A stretch of 64,000 nt of DNA from Nostoc sp. 'Peltigera membranacea cyanobiont' N6 (GCF_002949735.1 NZ_CP026681.1:186001-250000); one strand, 5' to 3'. Counted from the stretch's first letter, positions 16,238-25,823 are shown. Notes: generated by a model from the letters alone, not told the origin. Translations and numbers: made by a program.

Positions 16238-16660
16238 TTACTGTTCGATACTTTGCCGCCACAGTCTTTCCAACATTTCAACTTGTTCTTTTAAAACAGC
16301 CGCACGATGTACAAGATATCTGTCATAAAAGAGAATGCCTAACCCAACACAAATAGGGGTTAACAAGAAGAACCATTGCAAAATAGCGGCAAATTTATAT
16401 TTTTCAGCAACAGTCAGCATTTGATGAATCACATTACGATCAGAGGATTTGATGCTAGTCTGAGGGGAATGTGTAACCTCTGTCTGGGGAGCCAAAGCGG
16501 GAGCATTTTTAGTAGTCTTGTTAACTTCGTAAGCTAAATTCTGGGATTTTACTAAGTCCAGATGTCGCTCCCAAATTATGCCAAATACTACTACGCCTGG
16601 AGAAAGCATTACTAAGGTAACTACACAAACCGTAAGGACATTTAAAACTTTTGCTTTCAT
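16238..16660 (-). CDS. two-helix membrane protein of unknown function
   Basis: This 140-residue protein has a membrane helix at residues 5-28 (VLNVLTVCVVTLVMLSPGVV) and one at about 92-115 (ILQWFFLLTPICVGLGILFY), with a polar Ser/Thr-rich segment of about 60 residues between them, probably outside the cytoplasm. The C-terminus is a short charged helix (LKEQVEMLERLWRQSIEQ). It is the first gene of a three-gene minus-strand run. No family is recognised. Confidence 0.65.
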   Translation of the reverse strand: MKAKVLNVLTVCVVTLVMLSPGVVVFGIIWERHLDLVKSQNLAYEVNKTTKNAPALAPQTEVTHSPQTSIKSSDRNVIHQMLTVAEKYKFAAILQWFFLLTPICVGLGILFYDRYLVHRAAVLKEQVEMLERLWRQSIEQ

Positions 16661-17619
16661 CTTGGCTCTCCCTTGCTAGGTAGTCTGCACCCAGTAAGAA
16701 AATATCCTTTGCTGTTTATCTCAAACAGTTTTGATATTAAAATATGTGTAAACGGTAATTTTCACAATCATAAGTTGTCAGCTTTTTTTCTAATTACCAC
16801 TGACTACTTACCAATAAAAAGTTACCAAATTTTTCGCAAAACGTAGGATTATTCAATCAGAAAGAACGCACTTAGATCGGGAATCTCATTTCATCTTACT
16901 CTCAAAAGGGAGATTAAGAAGTCCCCCCTAGTTCACTCAGCTTTCGCTCAGGAATGTTGGGGGGTAGAGGGGAATCTCTGCGTAAATCCTATACGATTTA
17001 TATCAGCCGCTCTCCACAAAACAGTCTACCCCAGCCCCGTTAAGATTATTAAATTCATTAGAATAGTACTCAAAGCCTGTAATCTTCATCTGACAAGCAT
17101 TATAAAAATTTCTTGGGGTATGGGTGCTAGTGTTTTTGAGACAGGGTGCTAGTGTTTTTGAAGTGGGGTTCTGGTGTTTTTGTACTCAACCTAAAAGCAA
17201 TGTAGGCAATACTTTAGAACTGTTTTTGATGTTAGTTTTGCTAAACAAAAGCTGCACTCAAAAGGAAATATGAATGTCTCTTGATAAAGATAAACTAATA
17301 AATTGAGAAAATCAATTAAATGTTTTGAAATTAAATTGTATTTCCATAACAAATGGAAAATAACAATAAAAATTATTCATATATACAGAATTATAAAAAT
17401 TAATCTTAGCCTGAGAGACAACAGTCAGCAATTCCAAATGGTAAAATATAAGAATGAGAGCGTCTGATAAAAGTTCTTCCTAAACTTTCATATTTGGTAG
17501 TTTGGTTAGAATACAAAGTATATGCACTCATTGACATTAAACTGTAAATTAAATACACACGAGCTTATTGTTACAAGTAAATACTTTGTACTAAGATTTA
17601 GAATTATAGGAGTTAAATA
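16661..17619. other. long spacer between divergent gene blocks
   Basis: About 960 bases without a credible gene. It contains a degenerate GC-rich palindrome at about 16921-16975 (CCCCCCTAG ... GGGGGGTAG), a triple GGTGCTAGTGTTTTTG repeat (17121-17182) and a long AT-rich part before cysK that should hold its promoter. No promoter box is clear enough to name. Confidence 0.45.
17121..17182. repeat. three tandem copies of a ~22-bp GGGTGCTAGTGTTTTTG unit
   Basis: Two near-identical units (from 17121 and 17143) are followed by a diverged one (from 17165, GGGGTTCTGGTGTTTTTG). The period is 22 bases, close to two helical turns, so protein binding on one face of the DNA is possible. Confidence 0.6.
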
Positions 17620-18579
17620 ATGCGGATTGCTCAAGACATAACAGAATTAATTGGACGAACTCCTTTAGTTCAACTAAACAAGATTCCTCAAGCTGAGGGA
17701 GTAGTAGCAAGGATAGTTGTCAAATTAGAAGGGATGAACCCAGCAGCTTCGGTTAAAGACCGCATTGGGTTAAGTATGGTACTTTCAGCAGAAGCGGCTG
17801 GCTCAATTACCCCTGGAAAGACTATTTTAGTTGAACCTACTTCGGGCAACACAGGAATTGCTCTAGCGATGGTAGCTGCGGCGCGTGGCTACCGTTTGAT
17901 TTTGACAATGCCAGAGACGATGAGCCAAGAACGACGCGCTATGCTCAGAGCTTATGGCGCAGCTTTGGAGTTGACACCAGGCGCAGAAGGAATGCGGGGA
18001 GCTATTCGCAAAGCCGAAGAAATTGTGGCTAATACTCCTAATGCTTTTATGCTGCAACAGTTCCGTAACCCAGCCAATCCCAAGGTTCACCAGGAAACTA
18101 CCGCCGAGGAAATTTGGGCAGATACAGACGGAGAAGTGGATATCGTTATTGCTGGGGTAGGTACTGGTGGGACGATTACTGGCATTGCAGAGGTACTTAA
18201 GAGTCGCAAGCAGACTTTTAAAGCGATCGCAGTTGAACCCAGCAATAGCCCTGTCCTCTCCGGTGGTGAAGCCGGGCCACATAAGATTCAAGGCATTGGT
18301 GCCGGATTTATCCCAGACGTTCTCCGCCTAGAATTAGTTGATGAAGTAATTAGAGTCAGCGACGAACAAGCGATCGCTTATGGGCGACGTTTGGCAAAAG
18401 AAGAAGGCTTATTATCTGGGATATCCTCTGGTGCAGCTTTGTGTGCTGCAATTCAAGTCGGTAAACGCCCAGAAAATGCCGGACGTTTAATCGTGATGAT
18501 TCAGCCTTCCTTCGGCGAACGTTATCTCAGCACTCCTATGTTTCAGGATTTGTCCTTAGAAACTGCTGGTGTCCGTTAA
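17620..18579 (+). CDS. cysK: cysteine synthase A (O-acetylserine sulfhydrylase)
   Basis: CysK (319 residues) makes L-cysteine from O-acetylserine and sulfide using PLP. The PLP lysine lies in ASVKDRIG (about residue 47), the acetate/substrate loop is PTSGNTG (about 74-80) and the phosphate loop is GTGGTITG (about 183-190). SSGAAL and [11 protein letters not shown] close the active site. The start has AGGAG eight bases upstream. A strong hairpin terminator follows. It stands alone, convergent with the giant kinase. Many cyanobacteria carry several CysK paralogs; which one this is cannot be said. Confidence 0.95.
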   Translation: MRIAQDITELIGRTPLVQLNKIPQAEGVVARIVVKLEGMNPAASVKDRIGLSMVLSAEAAGSITPGKTILVEPTSGNTGIALAMVAAARGYRLILTMPETMSQERRAMLRAYGAALELTPGAEGMRGAIRKAEEIVANTPNAFMLQQFRNPANPKVHQETTAEEIWADTDGEVDIVIAGVGTGGTITGIAEVLKSRKQTFKAIAVEPSNSPVLSGGEAGPHKIQGIGAGFIPDVLRLELVDEVIRVSDEQAIAYGRRLAKEEGLLSGISSGAALCAAIQVGKRPENAGRLIVMIQPSFGERYLSTPMFQDLSLETAGVR

Positions 18580-18603
18580 AGAGAGTAGAAAAGGAAACAA
18601 ATT

Positions 18604-18635
18604 AAAAATCCCACGGCTTAAGCTGTGGGATTTTT
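18604..18635. terminator. bidirectional rho-independent terminator
   Basis: AAAAATCCCAC and GTGGGATTTTT form a GC-rich stem continued inward by the GCTTAAGC palindrome with one G-T wobble. It has a T-run on both strands. It lies 25 bases after cysK and 29 bases after the end of the converging kinase gene, so it can end both transcripts. Confidence 0.85.
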
Positions 18636-18664
18636 GATTCATCCAAAGAGTGGTATTTCAGCTT

Positions 18665-21600
18665 CTACACACTAACAGCAACCTTCTTAATGACTTCCTG
18701 GGAAATTGGAATGCTGATTTTAAACTCCGTTCCCTTGCCTAATTCTGAGGTGCAAGAGAGCGAACCACCATGTTTTTCAGCGACAATTTGGTAGCTAATC
18801 GATAAACCCATACCTGTCCCTTTGCCTACAGGTTTTGTGGTAAAGAAAGGATCGAACAGACGTTGCCGAACAGATTCTGGCATACCTAGACCATTGTCTG
18901 CAATCCGAATTTCGACTTGATGAGCATTAATTTGTTCAGTGTAAATAGTAATGGTTGGAGTTGTTATTTGTCCTTGATTCTTCGCTAATGACTCTTCCAA
19001 AGCATCGATCGCATTACTCAACACATTTATAAACACTTGATTGAGTTGCCCTGCATAGCATTCCACTTGGGGTAGCTTGCCGTAGTGTTTAACAAGCTCA
19101 ATACCTACACGATCTGACTTTTCTGTGAAGCGATGTTGCAGAATCATTATGGTACTATCAATGCCCTCATGAATATCAACGGCTTTAATTTCCGCTTCGT
19201 CCATGCGTGAGAAGCTTCGTAGCGAAGCGACAATTTGCCGAATTCGGTCTGCTCCAACCCGCATAGAAGACAGTAGTTTAGGCAGGTCTGACAGCAGGAA
19301 TTCCAGATCGATTGCTATAGCTTCTGACTGAATTTCTGGATGGGGAGATGGGTAATGTTTTTGGTAAAGTTCCAGCAACTTTAGCACCTCTTGGGTGTAG
19401 GCGTTGGCATGAGTCAGGTTGGCAAAGATAAAATTGACTGGATTGTTGATTTCGTGAGCAACACCAGCTACCAGTTGCCCTAAGCTTGACATTTTCTCGG
19501 TCTGCACAAGTTGAGCTTGGGTTTGTTGCAATTTGTACAGAGATTTTTCGAGTTGTTCGGCTTTTTCTCGCTCTCGCATTTCAGATGCTTGCAAAGCTTC
19601 ATTATTAGCTTCCAATTGTTGCGAGTAAACTTGTAGGTTGGTGTAAAGACGAGCGTTCTCGATCGCAATCGAAATTTGTGCTGTCAATAGACTCAGCACA
19701 TTCACCCGTTCTGAAATAAAAGCGCCAGGAATGAGATTATTTTCCAGGTAAATAAGACCAGTAAACTTGCCAGAGTGAATCAGTGGGAGACACAAAATCG
19801 ATTTGGATTGGTGAGTGATGATATAAGTATCAGTCGCAAAACGGGAGTCTTTAACAGCATCGTTTAAAACCAGGTTCTCTCTGGTTCTTTCCACATAATT
19901 AAATAAGGCAATCGGGAGTAAAGGTGAATTAGTCTCATCCTGCCCGTTAACAACAACATTAACGTTCTTACCTTCAACTATTCCCGCCGCTTCTCGCATC
20001 CATTGATCCTCGTGCTTGACAATAAAGTAACCTTGTTGAGCGCCAGCATTTTCAATGACATTTTTCATCAATCTTTCGAGCAAGCGACTTAACACCATCT
20101 CTTCTGACAAGACTTGCGAAGCTTTCATCACCGCCATCATGTCGAGAATTTGAGCGCCTCCGCTAGTCGTGGAGCTTGTTTGAATAGTTGGCAGGTAATT
20201 CGTTTCTGGTTTTTTTGTGTTTGATTGCACAATTAATTGCGGATAGCGTGCTTCTAAATCTTTGACTTTAGCTTTAGCACCCCAATGGCCATAAGCATAG
20301 TAAGCATTGGTCATGTATGTTTGGGCAATGGCTTTTTTACCCCACGACAAATAGAATTTAGCCGCGAGTTCGTGAGCGATCGCTTCTTCGTTGATATACT
20401 CGTTTTCTTTAGCAAGTGCGATCGCTTTGTCGTACATCTCGATCGCTTCAATTTTTTCGCCTAAAACCCGATGCCGTTCTGCTTCTACTAAATAGAATTT
20501 GTGTAAATGATTCATTGGGGCATGATGCGCCCATTTTTGCATTTTTTCTTGATTAGCTTGTATTCGGTCAAGAATGCCCTGCTGCTCTGATTGTGGAGTA
20601 TCAGAATATACTGCTAACCACACCAAAGAATCGTAGAAATGGAAGATAGGAATAACAGGCAATCCTACCATTGCACCTAAATACTTCTCTGCTATAGCAG
20701 TATGCTCAATTGCTTGAGAGTAGTTTTCAAACAAATAACAAAGTAAAAGTTTGTTCAAATATGAGTAGAAAATTCCCGAATTATCATTTGCTTGCAGGTG
20801 CAGGGGCAACCTGATTTCCTCGTCGTAGACTTCACCCTGGAGACGACAGGGATCTTCACTTCTTCCGAGTAAATTTAAGACAGCCTGCAAATAAATTTCT
20901 TGAAAATTCAGTGCTGTTTCTTGCTTAATTTTATAAATAGCATCTCTGTAAGTTGCCATCTCTGTTTCCAGTCCAGTCAATTCTTGGCCGCTAAAGTAAG
21001 CGCAATATGAGTATACTATTAGACCAAAAGCAGCCCATTCTAAATCTCCCGTCTCCATTCCGCTAGCGTAAGCTGACATGAAAGGCTCTAATGTTTCTTT
21101 GAGATGCTCTTTCCAATGTCGGGTAAATATATTTACGATGACAACTGTCTTGGCTTTGATTTCTTGAGCATTCAACTTTGACACTAGATTTAAAGCTAAT
21201 TGACCAAGCTGATGACCTGAATCAATATCTCCCACAACTCCACAAAGCAGAAGACCATAATTGGCATAACCAAATGGAGATACCGAGGCATTACCATATT
21301 GGACGGATAATTGTACTTGTTTGCACACCGTCAAGGGCAATAGTTGTGGAACCGCAAGATATACAGCAGCAAAGATACTTGATAAAAGTCTGATAGCTGC
21401 TAATTTATAAGGATCGCTCATTTGAGGCAGTTCAATTAAATCCTCAATTCGCTTCTCGTTGAAAATTGCCGCAGTTTCCCCTAATGCTTGCCTAATATCT
21501 GACGGGTTAGGCTCTTGGGGAAACTCTACCCCTAACAGCTTTAAAACTTCTAACGCTGTATTAACTGCTTCTAATAGCTTGGTCTGGGATACGTAAGCTT

Positions 21601-24163
21601 GAATCTGGACTTCATAAACTTTAATTTTGTCGAGCAGCGTTTTAGCGCAGTTTTGTACTATCTCAACAAATCTCTGCATTCCGGCAAAATCACCGCTCAA
21701 AAAAGCTGCCTCTGCTGCTTCTGAGTGCAATGCTAATGTTAATTCATATTCACATTTCCAGCTTTCTTCTACTAATAGTCCCAAACCAACTTGCAAATAT
21801 TTGATCGCGGAATCATTCGCTGTGGCGGCTTTGGCTCTCTGACCTGCGATCAGATTGAGTTCTGCAAGTTGATATTTTTCTGTTTCAGATATGAGTAAAT
21901 CAGTACCGTAATTGAGTTGATTAACTAAAGCAAATATATTTTCTTTGCGTTCTTCTGGTGTAATATTTTGCAGCAGTAATTGACCAATTTTCAGATGCGT
22001 TGCTTTCTTCTGCTCATCGGGAATCAGAGAATACGCCGCTTGCTGTACTCGATCGTGTAAAAACTTGTAGTCAACTTTGACATCAGTTAAGGTAACGTCG
22101 CCTGAATCTTCCTGACTAAACACTAAAGGAATTTTGTAATCCTGATTTAACGGCAGAATTAACCCAGCTTGCAGGGCTGACCACAATTGCGCCGCAGTTG
22201 TTAAAGAAGATGCTTCATTAACGATCGCCAATACTTCTAAGTTAAACGTGCTGCCAATACAAGCAGCGAGTTTGAGGACTTTTTGCGTTTCTGGTGACAG
22301 TTTACGAATATTTCTCGCCGTCAGTTCAACCACATTCAGGTCAGTGATGCCGATCGCTTGAATATGTTGGATATTCCATTCCCACTTGCCGGAATGGAAC
22401 TCGTATGTTAACAAGTCTTCTTGGTAAAGGGTTTTGAGCAGTTGCGTTAAGAAGAACGGATTGCCACCAGTTTTGTGTAATAGTAATTCTGTCAACGGGT
22501 TGCTATATTCTCTATGATTCTTCAATGTGTCGCTAATTAACGCTTCCACATCCGTTAGCTGTAACGGTGCTAAGACGATGTTATCTACCACCGCACCAGA
22601 GGATTGAATCTTGTCTAAACTGAGCATGAGCGAGTGGGTGGGCGACACTTCATTATCGCGATATGCTCCAATTAAAAATAGATATTTGCGTGGCTTGCCG
22701 CCGTAGGCATCGCTATCCGTCATCAATAGCTCAATTAAGTTCAGCGATGCCGAATCTGCCCACTGCAAATCATCCAAGAAAACAACCAGAGGATGGTCTT
22801 GGGTTGTGAATACGCCAATAAATTGCCCAAAAACGCGATTGAAACGATTTTGAGATTCAGCCGCACCCAGTTGTGTCACAGATGACTGAGTTCCAATAAT
22901 TAGTTCGACTTCTGGAATAACATTAATAATGACTTGCCCATTCTCCCCCAAAGCAGTTAGAAGTTTCTCTTTCCAAACTTGAATTTGGGCTTCGTTTTCG
23001 GTGAGTAATTGCTGAATTAACGATTGGAACGCTTGAATCAACGATGCATAGGGAATATTGCGCTTGAACTGGTCAAACTTGCCTGCAATGAAATAACCCC
23101 TTGCTCCTACAATCGGTTTATGAACTTCATTGACAACACTTGTTTTTCCAATCCCCGAATAACCAGAGACGAGCATCATTTCGCTGCTACCACTCGCCAC
23201 ACGCTTAAATGCAGCCATCAATTTTGCTACTTCTTCCTTGCGTCCGTATAGTGTTTGCGGAATCAAAAAATGCCCGGATTTATCTTGTCTTCCTGGTACA
23301 AAGTTTTCAATTTTTCCAGTCGTTTGCAGTTGAAACAAACATTCCTCTAAATCAGCTTTCAGTCCCCAGGCGCTTTGATACCGCTCTTCTGCTGTTTTCG
23401 CTAATAATTTTAAAATAACTGCACTAATCGCCTCTGGCACATCTCCCAGGATACGGCACACGGTTTCGCTACAGGGTGCGGCTGGTGTTTTGGCAATGTG
23501 ACAGTGGATTAACTCCATCGCATCAACAGCTTGAAAGGGCAAAATACCCGTCAGCATTTCATATAAAGTGACACCCAATGAGTAAAAATCGGTGCGATAG
23601 TCAACCGCCCGATTCATTCTACCCGTCTGTTCAGGCGACATATAAGCAAGCGTACCTTCGAGCAAATTTGGATTGCTCAAAGTGGGATTTTCTTTATCAA
23701 GCCGTGAGGAGATACTGAAGTCAATCAGTTTGGCTTCACCAGAATCAGGGTCAATTAAAATATTGTGCGGTTTAATATCTTTATGAATAATTTGTTGGGC
23801 GTGCAGTTCTCCTAAAATTTGTGCCAGATTAATTCCCACTTTGAGGAAAGTAATCAAGCTGGTTGTTTGAGTTGCAATCACCTCTTGGAGCAAGCAACCC
23901 GGAATGTCTTCTAAAACCAAAGCCAGTCCATGCTGATAATTCTTTAATTCGTAGGCTTTAACAATGCCAGGAATTTGCAAAGACTCAATGATTTGATATT
24001 CGTGGCGCAGTCGGGCAATGTCTTCTAGGGGTGCATGTTCGCACAGGAGAGTTTTGACAATGACAGCAACGTTATCGGTTTCTCGCCGTCCACGATAAAT
24101 GACGGTTTTACTACCGGAGTGGAGAGTTTCGAGGAGTTGATAGCCGGATAAAGTAGCTGTCAT
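18665..24163 (-). CDS. giant Ser/Thr kinase - AAA ATPase - GAF - histidine kinase
   Basis: This 1832-residue signalling protein is of the cyanobacterial Hstk type. From the N-terminus: a Ser/Thr kinase (residues 7-275; K37, HKDIKPHN with D129, and DFS at 148 in place of DFG); a STAND-like ATPase with P-loop GYSGIGKT (334-341) and Walker B VVFLDDLQWAD; a long TPR-like helical middle; a GAF domain (about 1342-1510); a coiled coil; and a histidine kinase with AHEINN (H1570), the N box NQVFINVLSNAIDALEE and G boxes DNGLGM and GKGTGMGLS. No receiver domain or membrane helix is seen. I chose the ATG at 24163 because homologs begin just before GYQLLE; 24202 is also possible. The signal is unknown. 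Confidence 0.93.
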   Translation of the reverse strand: MTATLSGYQLLETLHSGSKTVIYRGRRETDNVAVIVKTLLCEHAPLEDIARLRHEYQIIESLQIPGIVKAYELKNYQHGLALVLEDIPGCLLQEVIATQTTSLITFLKVGINLAQILGELHAQQIIHKDIKPHNILIDPDSGEAKLIDFSISSRLDKENPTLSNPNLLEGTLAYMSPEQTGRMNRAVDYRTDFYSLGVTLYEMLTGILPFQAVDAMELIHCHIAKTPAAPCSETVCRILGDVPEAISAVILKLLAKTAEERYQSAWGLKADLEECLFQLQTTGKIENFVPGRQDKSGHFLIPQTLYGRKEEVAKLMAAFKRVASGSSEMMLVSGYSGIGKTSVVNEVHKPIVGARGYFIAGKFDQFKRNIPYASLIQAFQSLIQQLLTENEAQIQVWKEKLLTALGENGQVIINVIPEVELIIGTQSSVTQLGAAESQNRFNRVFGQFIGVFTTQDHPLVVFLDDLQWADSASLNLIELLMTDSDAYGGKPRKYLFLIGAYRDNEVSPTHSLMLSLDKIQSSGAVVDNIVLAPLQLTDVEALISDTLKNHREYSNPLTELLLHKTGGNPFFLTQLLKTLYQEDLLTYEFHSGKWEWNIQHIQAIGITDLNVVELTARNIRKLSPETQKVLKLAACIGSTFNLEVLAIVNEASSLTTAAQLWSALQAGLILPLNQDYKIPLVFSQEDSGDVTLTDVKVDYKFLHDRVQQAAYSLIPDEQKKATHLKIGQLLLQNITPEERKENIFALVNQLNYGTDLLISETEKYQLAELNLIAGQRAKAATANDSAIKYLQVGLGLLVEESWKCEYELTLALHSEAAEAAFLSGDFAGMQRFVEIVQNCAKTLLDKIKVYEVQIQAYVSQTKLLEAVNTALEVLKLLGVEFPQEPNPSDIRQALGETAAIFNEKRIEDLIELPQMSDPYKLAAIRLLSSIFAAVYLAVPQLLPLTVCKQVQLSVQYGNASVSPFGYANYGLLLCGVVGDIDSGHQLGQLALNLVSKLNAQEIKAKTVVIVNIFTRHWKEHLKETLEPFMSAYASGMETGDLEWAAFGLIVYSYCAYFSGQELTGLETEMATYRDAIYKIKQETALNFQEIYLQAVLNLLGRSEDPCRLQGEVYDEEIRLPLHLQANDNSGIFYSYLNKLLLCYLFENYSQAIEHTAIAEKYLGAMVGLPVIPIFHFYDSLVWLAVYSDTPQSEQQGILDRIQANQEKMQKWAHHAPMNHLHKFYLVEAERHRVLGEKIEAIEMYDKAIALAKENEYINEEAIAHELAAKFYLSWGKKAIAQTYMTNAYYAYGHWGAKAKVKDLEARYPQLIVQSNTKKPETNYLPTIQTSSTTSGGAQILDMMAVMKASQVLSEEMVLSRLLERLMKNVIENAGAQQGYFIVKHEDQWMREAAGIVEGKNVNVVVNGQDETNSPLLPIALFNYVERTRENLVLNDAVKDSRFATDTYIITHQSKSILCLPLIHSGKFTGLIYLENNLIPGAFISERVNVLSLLTAQISIAIENARLYTNLQVYSQQLEANNEALQASEMREREKAEQLEKSLYKLQQTQAQLVQTEKMSSLGQLVAGVAHEINNPVNFIFANLTHANAYTQEVLKLLELYQKHYPSPHPEIQSEAIAIDLEFLLSDLPKLLSSMRVGADRIRQIVASLRSFSRMDEAEIKAVDIHEGIDSTIMILQHRFTEKSDRVGIELVKHYGKLPQVECYAGQLNQVFINVLSNAIDALEESLAKNQGQITTPTITIYTEQINAHQVEIRIADNGLGMPESVRQRLFDPFFTTKPVGKGTGMGLSISYQIVAEKHGGSLSCTSELGKGTEFKISIPISQEVIKKVAVSV

Positions 24164-24263
24164 TGTTTTTTCTTGCAAAATTGGCATTCTTAATATGCCC
24201 ATGCAAGATTAACTGTGTAACATCTGAGACAAAATGATACATAGTTTTAATACTTGAGAGCAA

Positions 24264-24284
24264 GAGACGCGATAAATCGCGTCT
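24264..24284. repeat. dispersed GAGACGCGATAAATCGCGTC palindrome, copy 2
   Basis: GAGACGCGAT and ATCGCGTCT pair almost perfectly. It is followed by TTTGCTTTGC, which also follows copy 3 at 26418. It lies in the spacer between the giant kinase and the ArsC-like gene. Confidence 0.6.
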
Positions 24285-24308
24285 TTGCTTTGCTACATAA
24301 GTTCGGTA

Positions 24309-24794
24309 CTAATGTTTACAGTTGCCTTGCTTTTGGTGTTGTTGAGAATCTTGACCGTGATTATGATCTTTACCGTGGGAACAGTTTTGCAAATCTTGCT
24401 TCAGAAGCTTGTCGCTGATTTCTTGCAAGGATTCATCCACAGCTTGTAAGCCAATCCAAGTATCAATCTTTTGGACATCAAATCCTACTTCGCGGCGATC
24501 GCCTACTTCTAACAAAGGACGGCGAATTAACAGTGGTTCTTTCAGCATCAGCGCCAAAGCGGTTTGTTCATCGACCTTTTCTGGAACCACCTCACCAGAT
24601 TTTACCTTGGGGGCGGAAAGATTAAACCATTCGACTACGGGGCGATCGCCAAAAAATGAACGCAACCGTTCAGCTGTCCAAGCTTCTTTTAGCAAATTCT
24701 GTGGTATCACCTCATGACCGGCAGCTGTTAGCAAAACTTTTTGCTTAACTCCACCTTTACAGCCTGGTTTGCTATAGAAAATTACCTTTGCCAT
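24309..24794 (-). CDS. ArsC/Spx-fold nitrogenase-associated protein with His-rich tail
   Basis: This 161-residue protein has the thioredoxin-like ArsC fold: MAKVIFYSKPGCKGGVKQKVLL, with a single active-site cysteine (C12) in the usual place, and EPLLIRRPLLEVGDRREVGF near residue 90, as in ArsC and Spx proteins. It resembles the nitrogenase-associated ArsC-like family (family knowledge). The last 25 residues are rich in His, Gln and Cys (SHGKDHNHGQDSQQHQK, then CKH), which suggests metal binding. It lies at the end of the minus-strand block starting at the nif-type ferredoxin. A redox or metal role in heterocysts is inference; true arsenate reduction seems less likely. Confidence 0.8.
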   Translation of the reverse strand: MAKVIFYSKPGCKGGVKQKVLLTAAGHEVIPQNLLKEAWTAERLRSFFGDRPVVEWFNLSAPKVKSGEVVPEKVDEQTALALMLKEPLLIRRPLLEVGDRREVGFDVQKIDTWIGLQAVDESLQEISDKLLKQDLQNCSHGKDHNHGQDSQQHQKQGNCKH

Positions 24795-24850
24795 TGAACT
24801 ATCTCCTAATTACTCTTTCGCGCTAAAGCGCTAACTACGAACCGATGAAA

Positions 24851-25016
24851 TTAGAGGATGTTTGAAAAGTTCTCTTGTCAGTATCAAAAGTTTTAGATCC
24901 CTCTAAATCTCCCTTAAAAAAGGAGACTTTGATTCCGGTTTCCCACTTTTGAAGGGGGGTTAGGGGGGATCTAAAAGCCTAAAGTCACAACAAAATATTT
25001 TTCAAACAACCTCTTA
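24851..25016. mobile_element. MITE-like element, family A, copy 2, with intact ends
   Basis: Terminal inverted repeats GAGGATGTTTGAAAA (from 24854) and, read on the other strand, GAGGTTGTTTGAAAA (ending 25013) differ at one base. TTA stands outside both ends (24851-24853 and 25014-25016), which fits a 3-bp target duplication of the TNA type seen with IS5-like elements. The inside holds the GGGGGGATCTAAAA palindrome of copy 1. It encodes no protein. The right-hand TTA is also the stop codon of the cupin gene. Confidence 0.75.
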
Positions 25017-25625
25017 AAAATTCCTCGCTTTATGGCTAACTGAGTCAAACTCAAACCTCTGATTCGGATCGGTTTCGCCATAAATATTAAAAGTCACAGT
25101 TGGTTCATCACCCACTGCTTCTACACTGTGAATTGCATCGGGAGTAAAGCTAATAATGTCTCCTGGGAAGAGAGTTATCTCTCCCGTTGCTTCAATTTTG
25201 TCCTGAAATTCTGGGCTATTGGTGCGTCGCCAAAAAGTATTTTTTTCCTGGCCTCTTAGCACCGCCACGATTCCCCATGTCCCATGATTATGAATGTTTG
25301 AACGGGTTCCTGGTGCAAATGTTACTGTTTGCACTGTTAACGGAAAACCCAATTCATCATATAGGAGTAAAACAGAGCTTCCCGTTTTGGGTGAAGGTTC
25401 TAAATTTTGACTTTGCACCCAGTAGGAATTTACCATCAAGCGCCTTACGAGCATCCGAATTTCTGGCAGACAATTGGTTTCATTGTCGCTGCTATTGAGA
25501 ACATCTTCCACCTCAGTTAAAAACCGATAAAGGCGGTAGTTTTCTCTCAATAAATCCCATGCTCTTACAGATTTACAGTCTTGATGCTGACCGTCCCCTG
25601 TTAGCAGCCAATCCCTACCTTTCAT
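25014..25625 (-). CDS. cupin thiol dioxygenase-like protein
   Basis: This 203-residue protein has a single cupin domain like cysteine and 3-mercaptopropionate dioxygenases. The metal motif NIHNHGTWG (about residues 111-119) gives two histidines, and a later DAIHSV (about 165) gives the third; RGQEKNTFW follows the first motif. Such enzymes oxidise a thiol with O2 at a non-heme iron. The substrate cannot be told. It lies in the minus-strand block downstream of ctaE. An O2-consuming or thiol role in heterocysts is inference. A MITE is inserted exactly at its stop codon. Confidence 0.8.
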   Translation of the reverse strand: MKGRDWLLTGDGQHQDCKSVRAWDLLRENYRLYRFLTEVEDVLNSSDNETNCLPEIRMLVRRLMVNSYWVQSQNLEPSPKTGSSVLLLYDELGFPLTVQTVTFAPGTRSNIHNHGTWGIVAVLRGQEKNTFWRRTNSPEFQDKIEATGEITLFPGDIISFTPDAIHSVEAVGDEPTVTFNIYGETDPNQRFEFDSVSHKARNF

Positions 25626-25630
25626 AACTT

Positions 25631-25792
25631 TTAAATTGATAGTGGAGAAGATTGGAACACAATGATCGGTGAAACATTAGGAATGTTACCTACAGGAAGT
25701 TTAGTAGGTATGTTAATAGGAGGGATGATGGAGTTACTATCAGTACTTGCTCCTAATAAAGAATAGGATTTAGTAGATAACCAATTGTTCAT
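25631..25792 (-). CDS. possible small protein between TPR-like and cupin genes
   Basis: This 53-residue ORF starts MNNWLSTKSYSLLGAS and ends in a Pro/Ile/Ser-rich stretch. I chose the ATG at 25792 because AAGGTG stands 7 bases upstream; an ATG at 25813 lacks such a site. It ends 5 bases before the cupin start codon and begins shortly after the TPR-like gene, so spacing is that of an operon gene. No family is recognised and it has no charge pattern of a known class; it could be a leader for translational coupling. Confidence 0.45.
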   Translation of the reverse strand: MNNWLSTKSYSLLGASTDSNSIIPPINIPTKLPVGNIPNVSPIIVFQSSPLSI

Positions 25793-25823
25793 GATTTCAC
25801 CTTGACTTTTCATTGCTGACTAA

